DNA of 64,000 nucleotides from Phenylobacterium sp. Root700. Lineage in GTDB: Bacteria; Pseudomonadota; Alphaproteobacteria; Caulobacterales; Caulobacteraceae. The notes beneath the pieces were generated by a model. That model was not told the DNA's origin and made no database searches. It worked only from the letters and a program-made list of their open reading frames with translations. Below are positions 17,091-26,616 of this stretch, piece by piece; position 1 is the stretch's first letter, and every line of letters starts with the position of its first letter. Made by a program: the position numbers and the translations under genes. The stretch spans positions 380,606-444,605 of the forward strand of contig NZ_LMHT01000022.1 of assembly GCF_001429025.1 (NCBI RefSeq). The letters are read 5' to 3'.

Positions 17091-17122
17091 GCTTCTTCTC
17101 TCCCCCGCCGGGAAGAGGAACC

Positions 17123-19558
17123 CTAGGTCCCGCGCGGCTTGGCGCGGGCGGTGGGGGCGGTGTTGGCCGGGTCCTCGGGCCAGACGTGCTTGGGATAGCG
17201 ACCTCGCATGTCCGAGCGAACGTCCTTCCACGACCCGCCCCAGAACCCTGGCAGGTCCTTGGTGGTCTGGATCGGGCGGTGCCCCGGCGACAGCAGCGAC
17301 AGGGTCAGCGGCACGCCGGCGACACGCGGGTGCTCGGTCAGGCCAAACACCTCCTGCACGCGCACGTCCACCCGCGGCCCGCCCTCGGCGGCGTAGTCGA
17401 TGGTGAAGCTGTTGCCAGTCGGCGCGGTCCAGCGGGCCGGGGCGGTCGATTCCAACCGTCGTTGCTGTTCCCAGGGCACCAACGCGCGAACGGCGCCGTC
17501 CAGTGCGTCGGGCCTCAGGGCCGCGAGCGACCTCACCCCTGCGAGCAACGGCGTCAGCCAGTCGTCCACGGTGTCGATCAGGGCGGCGTCGGAGAGATCG
17601 GGCCAGTCGGCGCCCTGCGCCCGCAGGAAGGCGCCGCGCTGGCGGAACGACTTGGCCGCGTCGCCCCAGGGCAGTTTGGCCAAGCCCTCGGTTCGGACGC
17701 GCCCGGCCAGGGCCGAGGCGATCATCGCCGGATCGGGGTTCTCATCGATCTCCTCACGGATGGTGATCCGTCCGAGCCGGGTCAGGCGCTTGCCGCGCAG
17801 ACGGCCGCCGCCGCTTTCGTCCAGGCGATTTTCCACCTCGAGCTGACCGGCGAAGGCCCGCACCAACTCGGTCTCGTCCAGCGGCGCGGCCAGCAGGATG
17901 CGGTCACGGCGATCGCCGCCGCCGAGTTCGGCGATGGCCAGCCATTTCTCTCGCGCCAAAGCGTCGGTCGGCTCGACGAAGGCGCCGCGGCCGGTGACCA
18001 ACTGGAACTCGCCCGACCCGCCACGCGCCTTGGCGATGCGTTCGGGATAGGCGAAGGCGAGCAGCAGCCCGTCGTCCAACGGCTCGCCCCGGCCAGGCTT
18101 GCCGGCTAGGCCCGCCCAACGCTCGGCCAGGGTTCGGGCGTCTCGCGCCCGGGTCGAGCGATCACGCTGGAAGCCTTCCAGACGGTGGCGCAGGTCGGCG
18201 TCGCGCCCCCCGAGGTTTCGCTCGGTCACCAGGGCGGCGATCTGCGCCGCGCGCGGGGCCTGGCCCGTTGCGGCCGCCTTCAGCACCATATGGGCCAGGC
18301 GCGGGGCCAGTGGGAACTCGCTCAGCGCCTCGCCGTGCGCGGTCAGAACCCCGTCCTCGGTCAGCGCCTCAAGGCGTCGCAGCAGGCTCCGCGCCTCGCT
18401 AAAGGCCGCGCTGGGCGGTGGATCGAGGAAGGCCAGGTCTGCGGCGTCCTTCGCGCCCCAGCGGGCGAGATCGAGCGCCAGGCCCGAAAGATCGGCGTCC
18501 AGGATCTCAGGATCGGCGAAGGCCGGCAGGGCGCGGGTCTCGGCCTCGTCCCATAGGCGATAGGCGACGCCCGGCTCGGTGCGCCCGGCCCGGCCGCGAC
18601 GCTGGTCGGCGGCCGCGCGACTGACACGGATAGTGGCCAGCCGCGTCAGGCCGCTGGCCGGATCGAACCTTGGAACCCGCGCGACGCCCGAATCGATCAC
18701 CACGCGGACGCCCTCGATGGTCAGGCTGGTCTCGGCGATGGAGGTGGCCAGCACCACCTTGCGGACACCGGGCGGCGCCGGAGAGATCGCGCGGTCCTGT
18801 TCGGCCGGATCCAGCGCGCCATAGAGCGGCGCGATCCGAACGTCGGGACGCCGCACGCGCTCGGCCAGCAACTCGGCGGTGCGGCGGATCTCGCCCTGCC
18901 CCGGCAGGAACACCAGGATGCTGCCGGTTTCCTCGGCCAGGGCCCGCTCAACGGCGCGCACCGCGCGGTCCTCCAGCCTCAGGCGCTCGTCGCGGCCGAG
19001 ATAGCGGGTGTCGACGGGATGGGCCCGGCCCTGGCTCTCGATGACCGGAGCCTCGCCCAGCAATCTCGCCACCGCAGCGCCGTCGAGGGTCGCCGACATC
19101 ACCAGGATGCGCAGGTCCTCGCGCAGCAGGCCCTGAGCGTCACGCGCCAGGGCCAGGCCCAGGTCCGCGTCCAAGCTACGTTCGTGGAATTCGTCGAAAA
19201 TCACCGCGCCCACGCCATCTAGGCTGGGATCGCCAAGGATCATCCGGTTGAAGACGCCCTCGGTGACGACCTCGATCCGGGTGCGCGCCGAGACCCGCGA
19301 CTGCATCCGAACCCGGTAGCCGACCGTCTCACCGACCTTTTCGCCCAGGGTCTTGGCCATGCGGTCGGCCGCGGCGCGGGCGGCCAGACGGCGCGGCTCC
19401 AGCATCACGATCTTGCGGCCCGCGAGCCAGGGCGCATCCAGCAGCCGAAGCGGAACCACCGTGGTCTTGCCCGCGCCAGGCGGCGCGACCAGCACCGCTT
19501 CGGTGCGGACATTCAGCGCGGCCTGCAGTGCAGGCAAAATATCCTCAACCGGAAGCAT
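17123..19558 (-). CDS. hrpB: ATP-dependent helicase HrpB
   Basis: The 811-residue protein is a DEAH-type helicase. Motif I is APPGAGKTTVVP, motif II is DEFHERS, motif III is MSATLDG, and motif VI is QRRGRAGRTEPG. The HrpB-specific C-terminal region follows the HA2 domain and includes HRPIQTTKDLPGFW. The start is the ATG at 19558 (MLPVEDILPAL); the frame continues upstream but without homology. HrpB is common in proteobacteria and of uncertain role, probably in RNA metabolism. It is convergent with the TrmH gene. Confidence 0.95.
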   Translation of the reverse strand: MLPVEDILPALQAALNVRTEAVLVAPPGAGKTTVVPLRLLDAPWLAGRKIVMLEPRRLAARAAADRMAKTLGEKVGETVGYRVRMQSRVSARTRIEVVTEGVFNRMILGDPSLDGVGAVIFDEFHERSLDADLGLALARDAQGLLREDLRILVMSATLDGAAVARLLGEAPVIESQGRAHPVDTRYLGRDERLRLEDRAVRAVERALAEETGSILVFLPGQGEIRRTAELLAERVRRPDVRIAPLYGALDPAEQDRAISPAPPGVRKVVLATSIAETSLTIEGVRVVIDSGVARVPRFDPASGLTRLATIRVSRAAADQRRGRAGRTEPGVAYRLWDEAETRALPAFADPEILDADLSGLALDLARWGAKDAADLAFLDPPPSAAFSEARSLLRRLEALTEDGVLTAHGEALSEFPLAPRLAHMVLKAAATGQAPRAAQIAALVTERNLGGRDADLRHRLEGFQRDRSTRARDARTLAERWAGLAGKPGRGEPLDDGLLLAFAYPERIAKARGGSGEFQLVTGRGAFVEPTDALAREKWLAIAELGGGDRRDRILLAAPLDETELVRAFAGQLEVENRLDESGGGRLRGKRLTRLGRITIREEIDENPDPAMIASALAGRVRTEGLAKLPWGDAAKSFRQRGAFLRAQGADWPDLSDAALIDTVDDWLTPLLAGVRSLAALRPDALDGAVRALVPWEQQRRLESTAPARWTAPTGNSFTIDYAAEGGPRVDVRVQEVFGLTEHPRVAGVPLTLSLLSPGHRPIQTTKDLPGFWGGSWKDVRSDMRGRYPKHVWPEDPANTAPTARAKPRGT

Positions 19559-19734
19559 GCCGTGGTCTAGCCGCGCCTGCTTCCCACGCCAAGCAGGACG
19601 CTCATCCCGCAGGCGCCTGGTTTCCCGCAATGGGGCCTTACTGCTTGCCGCTTGACCGCAAGGTTCCGAACGGGCCACGTAGCGCCAAATCAAGACCGCG
19701 CGGCGGGGGCCGTTCGGATTCTCCAGGAGGAAAT

Positions 19735-21282
19735 ATGTGGCGAGTTAAATCGCTCGACGCGATTCTTGCGACCGCAGAAAAGAAGTCGCTGCACCGCTCG
19801 CTGGGTCCGTTCCAGCTCACCATGCTCGGGATCGGCGCCATTATCGGCACGGGGATTTTCGTGCTGACCGCCGAAGCCGCCCAAAAAGCCGGGCCCGGCA
19901 TGATCGCCGCCTTCATCATTGCCGGCTTCGTCTGCGCGGTCGCCGCGCTTTGCTACGCCGAAATGTCGTCCATGGTCCCGGTTTCGGGGTCGGCCTACAC
20001 CTACAGCTACGCCGTCATGGGCGAGATGCTGGCCTGGATGGTCGGCTGGGCGCTGATTCTTGAATACGCGGTCGCGGCCGGCGCCGTTTCCGTCGGCTGG
20101 TCCGGCTATGTGGTCGGCCTGATCGAAAACGCCTTCCACATCGACATTCCTAGCGCCCTGGTGCTCGGTCCGATGGACGGGGGGATCATCAATCTGCCCG
20201 CCGCGATGATCGCCCTGGTGGTCACCGCCCTGCTGGTGGTCGGCACCAAGGAATCGGCGACCGTCAACGCCTTCCTGGTGGCTATCAAGGTGGCGGCCCT
20301 GTCGCTGTTCTGCGTCCTGGCCCTGCCGGTGATGAAGATGGAGAACTTCGAACCCTTCGCCCCGCTCGGCATGGCCGGGATCTCGGCGGCCGCGGCCTCG
20401 ATCTTCTTCGCCTATGTTGGTTTCGACGCGGTCTCGACCGCGGCTGAGGAAACCAAGAACCCTCAACGCAACATGCCCATCGGCCTGATCGGCTCGCTAG
20501 GCATCTGCACCATCTTCTACATCCTGGTCGCCGCGGGCGTCATCGGCGGCGTCGGCGCGCAACCGGTCATGGACGCGGCCGGCGCAGGCCTGCGTCCGGG
20601 CAGCGCCGAACTCACCGCGGCCTGCCAGACAGCGGGCGCCACCCATGTCGTCTGCTCCAAGGAGGCGCTGGCCTGGACCCTGCGTGAAATCGGCTGGCCG
20701 CAGATCGGCAACCTGATCGGCCTCGCCGCCGGTCTCGCCCTGCCTTCGGTCATCCTGATGATGATGTTCGGCCAGACCCGCATCTTCTTCGTCATGAGCC
20801 GCGACGGCCTGCTCCCGGCCGTGTTCTCCAAGGTCCACCCGACCTTCCACACCCCCTATGTGATCACCATCATCACCGGGGTGTTCGTGGCGCTGTTCGC
20901 GGCGTTCTTCCCGGTCGGCGTATTGGCCGACATCTCCAACTCCGGGACGCTGTTCGCCTTCGCCATGGTGGCCATCGCCGTCTTGGTGCTGCGACGCACC
21001 GATCCGGACCGCAAGCGTCCGTTCCGCACGCCGGCCGTGATGGTCGTCGCGCCGCTGGCCGCCATCGGCTGCGTCTATCTGTTCTTCAGCCTGTCGACCG
21101 AGACCAAGCTGCTGTTCGTGGGTTGGGCCGCGATCGGTCTGGTGGTCTATTTCCTCTACGGTTACCGCCGGAGCCATGTGGGCCAAGGCATCGTGGACGT
21201 GCCGGAACTCGATCCGGACGCGCCTCCCGGACCAGTGGCGCCGATGCCCGGCGCGCCAGCGCCCGGCGATCGCCAACACTAA
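19735..21282 (+). CDS. APC-family amino acid permease
   Basis: The 515-residue inner-membrane protein follows a strong AGGAGG at 19725-19730. The N-terminus has the family pattern LHRSLGPFQLTMLGIGAIIG, then GTGIFVLTA, the unwound TM1 substrate site. About 12 membrane segments follow, with FFAYVGFDAVSTAAEETKNP, the second signature. The cytosolic tail is rich in Pro and Asp. It resembles the cationic amino acid transporter (YfnA-like) branch; the precise substrate is not set. A strong terminator follows at 21289-21318. Confidence 0.93.
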   Translation: MWRVKSLDAILATAEKKSLHRSLGPFQLTMLGIGAIIGTGIFVLTAEAAQKAGPGMIAAFIIAGFVCAVAALCYAEMSSMVPVSGSAYTYSYAVMGEMLAWMVGWALILEYAVAAGAVSVGWSGYVVGLIENAFHIDIPSALVLGPMDGGIINLPAAMIALVVTALLVVGTKESATVNAFLVAIKVAALSLFCVLALPVMKMENFEPFAPLGMAGISAAAASIFFAYVGFDAVSTAAEETKNPQRNMPIGLIGSLGICTIFYILVAAGVIGGVGAQPVMDAAGAGLRPGSAELTAACQTAGATHVVCSKEALAWTLREIGWPQIGNLIGLAAGLALPSVILMMMFGQTRIFFVMSRDGLLPAVFSKVHPTFHTPYVITIITGVFVALFAAFFPVGVLADISNSGTLFAFAMVAIAVLVLRRTDPDRKRPFRTPAVMVVAPLAAIGCVYLFFSLSTETKLLFVGWAAIGLVVYFLYGYRRSHVGQGIVDVPELDPDAPPGPVAPMPGAPAPGDRQH

Positions 21283-21288
21283 AAATGG

Positions 21289-21318
21289 AAAGGCCCGGGT
21301 TCGCCCGGGCCTTTTCTT
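21289..21318 (+). terminator. Rho-independent terminator after the permease
   Basis: AAAGGCCCGGG (21289-21299) and CCCGGGCCTTT (21304-21314) form a perfect 11-bp stem with a TTCG tetraloop, followed by TCTT. Confidence 0.9.
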
Positions 21319-21346
21319 ATGGCGCGCAAGGCCCGATGCTGGGGCC

Positions 21347-22015
21347 ATGCAAGCCGAGCCTCCCATCCGCGCCCTGATCGCGCCGGTCACCCCTCTCCAG
21401 CAGAACTGCACCATCGTCTGGTGCGCCAAGACCCTGAAGGCCGCCATCATCGATCCCGGCGGCGAGGTTCCGCGCCTGATCGAGGCGCTCAAGGAGCATA
21501 ACCTCACGCTCGAGAAGATCTGGATCACCCATGGGCATCTGGACCACGCCGGCGGCACGGCGGCGCTGAAGCAGGCGTTCGACTGCCCCATCGAGGGCCC
21601 GCATCCCGACGACGCCTTCTGGATCGACGAAATCGAAACGTCAGGCGCCAAGTGGGGCATGCCCGACGCGCGCAGTTTCACCCCCGATCGCTGGCTGGCC
21701 GACGGCGACAGAGTGACGCTGGGCGAGACCGAGTTCGAGGTCTACCACTGCCCCGGCCACACCCCCGGCCACGTGATCTTCTTCCATCGCGAGGCGCGCT
21801 TCGCCCAGGTCGGCGACGTGCTGTTCCAAGGCTCCATCGGTCGCACCGATTTCCCACGGGGCAACCATCAGCAGCTCATCGCCTCGATCACCGGCAAGCT
21901 CTGGCCGCTGGGCGACGACGTGCGCTTCGTGCCCGGCCACGGCCCAATGTCCAGCTTCGGACAGGAGCGCCGCACCAACCCCTATGTGGCCGACCAAGTG
22001 CTGGCGGACGCCTGA
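21347..22015 (+). CDS. Metallo-beta-lactamase-fold hydrolase (glyoxalase II-like, YcbL type)
   Basis: The 222-residue protein has the metal motif THGHLDHAGG (residues about 58-67), a distal His in HCPGHTPGHV, a bridging Asp in GSIGRTDFPRG and the late His in PGHGPMSS. These match small glyoxalase II-like hydrolases that act on thioesters, but the long C-terminal substrate domain of true GloB is absent. The start at 21347 lies 28 nt after the terminator of the permease gene, so it should have its own promoter. It precedes a two-component system on the same strand. Confidence 0.9.
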   Translation: MQAEPPIRALIAPVTPLQQNCTIVWCAKTLKAAIIDPGGEVPRLIEALKEHNLTLEKIWITHGHLDHAGGTAALKQAFDCPIEGPHPDDAFWIDEIETSGAKWGMPDARSFTPDRWLADGDRVTLGETEFEVYHCPGHTPGHVIFFHREARFAQVGDVLFQGSIGRTDFPRGNHQQLIASITGKLWPLGDDVRFVPGHGPMSSFGQERRTNPYVADQVLADA

Positions 22016-22058
22016 TGCTTTCAGGCGTGAAATCTGAGTGTTACGCGAGGGCGTGAGT

Positions 22059-22820
22059 ATGGCCCCGATGGAAACGCGCATCGAACAGTCCGCCGCCGGG
22101 GTGCAAGGCGCCCAGACGGGCGCCCGCATCCTCATGGTCGACGACGACCCGGGGATCCGCGACGTCGTCTCCGACTTCCTCGGCAAGCACGGCTACACCG
22201 TGGAGACCGCCGGCGACGCCCGTGAAATGGAACAGGTTCTGGAGCGCGGCTCCGTCGACCTGATCGTGCTGGACGTCATGCTGCCCGGCGAGGACGGCCT
22301 AGCGATCTGCCGTCGGCTGGCGGTCGGCGAAGGCCCCCCGGTCATCATGCTCTCGGCCATGGGCGAGGACACCGACCGCATCGTCGGGCTCGAGCTCGGG
22401 GCCGACGACTATCTCTCCAAGCCCTGCAACCCCCGCGAACTGCTCGCCCGGGTGCGCGCGGTGCTGCGACGGGCCGAACACCGCGCCCAGAACGGCGGCG
22501 TCGGCGCCGGTTGCGAGTTCGCCGGCTGGCGGCTGGACCTTGTGCGCCGCGAACTGCGCTCGCCGCAGGGCGTGGTGGTGAACCTCTCGTCCGGCGAATT
22601 CTCGTTGCTGCGCGCCTTTGTCGAGCGCCCGCAACGGGTGCTGACCCGCGATCAACTGCTGGAGTTCGCGCGTGGCCCGGATTCGGAAGCCTTCGACCGC
22701 GCGATCGACGTCCAAATCAGCCGGCTGCGGCGAAAGCTGGACGATGGCGGCGGTCAGGATCTGATCCGCACGATCCGCAATGAAGGCTACATGTTCACCG
22801 CCAAGGTGAAGCGTACATGA
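22059..22820 (+). CDS. OmpR-family response regulator
   Basis: The 253-residue protein has an N-terminal receiver domain (ILMVDDDPGIRDVV, phospho-acceptor Asp in LIVLDVMLPGEDG, Thr/Ser switch in IMLSAMGED, Lys in YLSKPCNPREL). A C-terminal winged helix follows, with NLSSGEFSLLRAFVERPQRV and DVQISRLRRKL. The ATG at 22059 follows GAGGGCG; a start at 22038 would add seven residues. The stop overlaps the kinase gene by ATGA, so they form a single unit. Its targets may include the MacAB-like genes just downstream, which is inference from position. Confidence 0.95.
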   Translation: MAPMETRIEQSAAGVQGAQTGARILMVDDDPGIRDVVSDFLGKHGYTVETAGDAREMEQVLERGSVDLIVLDVMLPGEDGLAICRRLAVGEGPPVIMLSAMGEDTDRIVGLELGADDYLSKPCNPRELLARVRAVLRRAEHRAQNGGVGAGCEFAGWRLDLVRRELRSPQGVVVNLSSGEFSLLRAFVERPQRVLTRDQLLEFARGPDSEAFDRAIDVQISRLRRKLDDGGGQDLIRTIRNEGYMFTAKVKRT

Positions 22821-24172
22821 CGCCCCCGTGGGCCGGGCGGCCTACGGCCTCGTTGTTCGGCCAACTGCTGGCCCTGATCGGCCTCAGCCTGGCGGCGGCG
22901 CAGGTCATCAGCCTGATCCTGCTGTTCAACCTGCCGCCCCCCGCCCCCGACTTTTACCGGGTGAGCGAAATCGTCCAGGCGTTCCACGGAACGTCTCCGG
23001 CCTTCACCGAGCGCCGTCCGCTGGTGCTCAAGATCGTCGACCGTCCCCCGACCACGGTCATGGCGCTGGAAGGGCGGATGACGCTCAAGATCCGAAGCCA
23101 GTTGGCCGAGGCCCTCGGCGTGCCCGACGAGCGGGTGGTGATCTCCTCCAGTTCCCACTTCCCGGTTTCCGACCGCCGCATCTTCCGCGTGATCCGCGAC
23201 CGCATGGCGCGTGACGGGGGCGAACAGGAGGAACATTTTCTGATCGCGCCCTTCGACGTGGCGCTTCGGCGCGATGACGGCCGCTGGGAAATCGTGCGTC
23301 CCGAAAGGGGCATCGGGCTCGATCCCTGGCAACAGCGGATCGTGCTGCTGTTCTTCCTGTCCGCCCTGGTCATGACCCCGATCGCCTTCGTATTCGCCCG
23401 GCGGCTCTCCGCGCCGATCACGCTGTTCACGGATGCGGCCGAACGGCTGGGCCGCGACCCTCGCGCGCCGCCGCTGTCGGTGAAGGGCTCAGCCGAGATC
23501 ACCGTAGCGGTCAGGGCGTTCAACGACATGCAGGAGCGCCTGCGCCGCTACGTCGAGGACCGCACCGCCATGGTCGGCGCCATCGCCCACGACCTGCGCA
23601 CCCCCCTCACCCGCCTGCGATTCCGCATCGAGAACGTCCCCGAAGACGTCAGGATCAAGATGTCGGCCGACATCGACCAGATGGAGGACATGATCTCCGC
23701 CGCCCTGGCCTTCGTGCGCGACACCACCCGCGAGGGGGAACGGACGCCGCTTGAGCTGTCCTCCCTGCTGGAAAGCCTTTGCGACGAAATGGCCGAGACC
23801 GGGGCCGATACACAGGTCGAGTTGGGTCAAAAGGTCGTCCTGCACGGCGACCCGCTGGCGCTGCGGCGGCTGTTCACAAACCTGCTCGAGAACGCCGTGA
23901 AGTTCGGCAACCGGGCGCGGGCGCGCGTCTATAGCGACGCGGTCAGCGTAATCGTCGAGATCGAGGACGACGGCCCCGGTATTCCGCCAGATGAAGTCGA
24001 GCGCGTGTTCGAGCCCTTCTACCGGCGCGAGCCCTCGCGCAGCCGCCAGACCGGCGGCATCGGCCTGGGCCTGGCCGTCGTGCGCTCCATCGCGCGCGGC
24101 CACGGCGGCGACGTCATGCTGATCAATCGCCAGGGCGGTGGTCTGACGGCTAGAGTTCAACTGCCGATCTGA
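22817..24172 (+). CDS. Membrane sensor histidine kinase
   Basis: The 451-residue protein has a TM helix near residues 13-37, a periplasmic sensing segment of about 135 residues, and a second TM helix (IVLLFFLSALVMTPIAFVFA). A HAMP domain is followed by the H-box AIAHDLRTPLTRLRF and the ATP-binding N-box NLLENAVKFGN, then DDGPGIPPDEV and GGIGLGLAVV. It should phosphorylate the response regulator encoded immediately upstream (ATGA overlap). The signal is unknown. The organisation resembles EnvZ-type sensors. Confidence 0.95.
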   Translation: MTPPWAGRPTASLFGQLLALIGLSLAAAQVISLILLFNLPPPAPDFYRVSEIVQAFHGTSPAFTERRPLVLKIVDRPPTTVMALEGRMTLKIRSQLAEALGVPDERVVISSSSHFPVSDRRIFRVIRDRMARDGGEQEEHFLIAPFDVALRRDDGRWEIVRPERGIGLDPWQQRIVLLFFLSALVMTPIAFVFARRLSAPITLFTDAAERLGRDPRAPPLSVKGSAEITVAVRAFNDMQERLRRYVEDRTAMVGAIAHDLRTPLTRLRFRIENVPEDVRIKMSADIDQMEDMISAALAFVRDTTREGERTPLELSSLLESLCDEMAETGADTQVELGQKVVLHGDPLALRRLFTNLLENAVKFGNRARARVYSDAVSVIVEIEDDGPGIPPDEVERVFEPFYRREPSRSRQTGGIGLGLAVVRSIARGHGGDVMLINRQGGGLTARVQLPI

Positions 24173-24342
24173 GAATTGTTGCCGGGGCGCAAGACTTGGT
24201 CGCCTAGTGAAATTGCCCAGAAACGCTGATTGGGTCTTGATGCTGGACACGGTTCGTATCGCCGACCCAGTCAGCGGGTGTTCACCGGAACTTGCGTAGA
24301 CGTTCGGCGATACTGCATCGACCAGCGGAGACTACACGTCGC

Positions 24343-25929
24343 ATGAGCCAGACCCCGCCTCGTCCCGCCAAGCGCGGCCTGCGCCTGCCCAAGGTCGGCT
24401 GGATCGTGCTGATCGTCCTGGTGCTCGCGGCCCTGGGGGTCGCGGGATGGCAGCTCATGAAGCCCAAGGAGCCCAAGGATCCCTACCGCATGGCCGCGGT
24501 GGAGACCGGCGCGATCACCAAGTCGGTGTCGGCCTCAGGCACGCTTGAGGCTCTGGTGACCGTCGATGTCGGCTCTCAGATCTCCGGCCAGATCATCAAG
24601 GTCATGGCCGACTTCAACGACGTGGTGAAACGCGGCCAGATCCTGGCCGTGCTCGATCCCCAGACCTATCAGACGCGTGTGGCCCAGGGGCAGGCCGACG
24701 TGATGGCCGGCGAGGCCTCGTTGCGACAGGCCCAGGCGCAGCTGGCCTCGGCCCAGGCGGACTACGACCGCAAGAAGACCCTGGTCGCCCAGAACATCTA
24801 CGCCCCCTCGGTGCTCGACACGAGCCAGGCGACCTTCCGCACGGCGCGCGCCGCCGTCGGCGCGGCTCGCGCCCGCATCGCCCAGAGCCAGGCGGCCTTG
24901 AACAGCCAGCGGGTGGACCTTGGCCGCACCAGCATCATCGCTCCCATCGACGGGGTGATCGTCGATCGCCAGATCGAGCCAGGCCAGACCGTCGCCGCCA
25001 GCCTGCAGGCCCCCGTGCTGTTCCGCATCGCCCAGGACCTGTCGAAGGTCGAGGTGAAGATCTCCGTCGACGAGGCCGACATCGGCCAGGTCAAGGAAGG
25101 CCAGTCGGTCAAGTTCACGGTGGACGCCTTCCCGGACGACAACTTCACCGGCGTCGTCACCCAGGTTCGCAAGCAGCCGGTGACCGACCAGAACGTCGTC
25201 GCCTATGTGGTGATGGCCCAAGCCGACAATCCCAAGGGCACGCTGCTGCCCGGCATGACCGCAAACGCCGACATCGTGATCGAGCAGAAGCGCGACGTCA
25301 TGAAGGTTCCGGCCGCGGCTTTGCGCTGGACCCCGCCCAGCGCCAACGGCCAGACCGTGCGCACCTCGGGCTTTGGCCCTCCCGGCATGGGCGGCCCGCC
25401 TGGCGGCGGTCAGCGCCAACAGGGCGCTCGCCAAGGCGGCATGGGCGGCGGTCAGCGGATCATCGAACAACTCGACCTCGACGCCGCCCAGCAAAAGGCC
25501 TGGAGCGTGATCCAGGCCGATCTGCGCCAGAAATCGGCGGCGGCGAGCGCCTCGGCCGGCGGCGACCGCGGCGCGGCCCGCGAGGCCATGCGCAAGAACA
25601 TGACTGAAGCCTTCGCCAAGCTCGAGCCCTTCCTGAAGCCCGCCCAGAAGCAAAAGCTGGACGCCTTGCGCGCCACCATGGGCCAGGGCGGTCGCGGCGA
25701 CGCGGGCGGCTTCAGCAGCGGCGTGGTCTATGTGCTGCGCGACGACAAGCCGGTCCCGGTCCCGGTCCGGGTCGGGGCCACCGACGGCGCGTTCACCGAA
25801 ATCCGCGCTCGCGACCTGAAGACCGGCGATCAGGTGATCACCGGCGGCGGCCCAAAGGCCAAGATCAAGGCCGCCAGCTCGCCCATGGGCGGCGGGCCCG
25901 GCGGCGGCGGCGTCCGGGTGCGGATGTAG
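24343..25929 (+). CDS. MacA-like periplasmic adaptor of an export system, with inserted domain
   Basis: The 528-residue protein has one N-terminal TM anchor (VGWIVLIVLVLAALGVAGW), a lipoyl-like domain (SASGTLEALVTVDVGSQISG), a helical hairpin, a beta barrel, and a C-terminal membrane-proximal part. Between about residues 345 and 465 it carries an insert rich in Gly/Met/Gln, followed by helices (LDLDAAQQKAWSVI, LKPAQKQKLDALRA) that resemble Spy/CpxP-type LTxxQ segments. It should link the MacB components encoded next to an outer-membrane TolC-like channel, which is not in this window. The start follows GCGGAG at 24325-24330. Confidence 0.92.
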   Translation: MSQTPPRPAKRGLRLPKVGWIVLIVLVLAALGVAGWQLMKPKEPKDPYRMAAVETGAITKSVSASGTLEALVTVDVGSQISGQIIKVMADFNDVVKRGQILAVLDPQTYQTRVAQGQADVMAGEASLRQAQAQLASAQADYDRKKTLVAQNIYAPSVLDTSQATFRTARAAVGAARARIAQSQAALNSQRVDLGRTSIIAPIDGVIVDRQIEPGQTVAASLQAPVLFRIAQDLSKVEVKISVDEADIGQVKEGQSVKFTVDAFPDDNFTGVVTQVRKQPVTDQNVVAYVVMAQADNPKGTLLPGMTANADIVIEQKRDVMKVPAAALRWTPPSANGQTVRTSGFGPPGMGGPPGGGQRQQGARQGGMGGGQRIIEQLDLDAAQQKAWSVIQADLRQKSAAASASAGGDRGAAREAMRKNMTEAFAKLEPFLKPAQKQKLDALRATMGQGGRGDAGGFSSGVVYVLRDDKPVPVPVRVGATDGAFTEIRARDLKTGDQVITGGGPKAKIKAASSPMGGGPGGGGVRVRM

Positions 25930-25932
25930 GCC

Positions 25933-26616
25933 GTGATCGAAATCACCGACCTGCGGAAGCTCTATGTGATGGGCGAGGAAGAGGTGGCGGCGCTGGCCGG
26001 CGTCACCCTCTCCATCGGCCGGGGCGAGAACGTCGCCGTGATCGGCCCGTCGGGTTCGGGCAAGTCATCCCTGATGAACATCCTGGGCGGCCTCGACCGC
26101 CCCTCCAGCGGTGCCTACCGGTTCGACGGCGAGGACGTGGGAGGCTTCACCGACGACGAACTGGCCGCCTTCCGCCGCCAGCGGATCGGCTTCGTGTTCC
26201 AGTCCTTCCAGCTGCTGCCCCGGCTGACCGCGCTGCAGAACGTCGAGCTGCCGATGATCTACGCGGGTCTGCCGCCGAGGGACCGCCGCGACCGCGCCGC
26301 GGCCCTGTTGGACCGCGTGGGCCTTGGAACCCGCATGGGCCACAAGCCGACCCAATTGTCCGGCGGCCAACAGCAGCGCGTGGCCATCGCCCGCAGCCTG
26401 GCCAACTCTCCCGACCTGTTGCTGGCCGACGAGCCGACCGGCGCGCTGGACACCCATACCGGTCAGGAAGTGCTGGCGCTGTTCCGGCAGCTCAACAGCG
26501 AAGGCCTGACGCTGGTCATCGTCACCCACGACCTCGACGTCGCGGCCGCCGCGCGGCGGCGCATCTCGTTCCGCGACGGCCTGGTCGTCGAGGACGAACG
26601 CGAGGCGGCGGCATGA
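25933..26616 (+). CDS. MacB/LolD-type ABC transporter ATPase
   Basis: The 227-residue ATPase has Walker [10 protein letters not shown], a Q-loop ([12 protein letters not shown]), the signature [16 protein letters not shown], Walker [13 protein letters not shown] and the His switch VTHD. This is the MacB/LolD subfamily, which drives mechanotransmission or lipoprotein-type export rather than import. The GTG at 25933 lies only 3 nt after the adaptor stop. The gene overlaps the permease by ATGA, so adaptor, ATPase and permease are one operon. In E. coli MacB the ATPase and permease are fused; here they are split. Confidence 0.95.
   Translation: MIEITDLRKLYVMGEEEVAALAGVTLSIGRGENVAVIGPSGSGKSSLMNILGGLDRPSSGAYRFDGEDVGGFTDDELAAFRRQRIGFVFQSFQLLPRLTALQNVELPMIYAGLPPRDRRDRAAALLDRVGLGTRMGHKPTQLSGGQQQRVAIARSLANSPDLLLADEPTGALDTHTGQEVLALFRQLNSEGLTLVIVTHDLDVAAAARRRISFRDGLVVEDEREAAA

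Noticed and set aside
24296..24314. GGAAC followed by CGTT upstream of the MacA-like gene
   Set aside because: The spacer is only 9 nt, far too short for an EcfG promoter.
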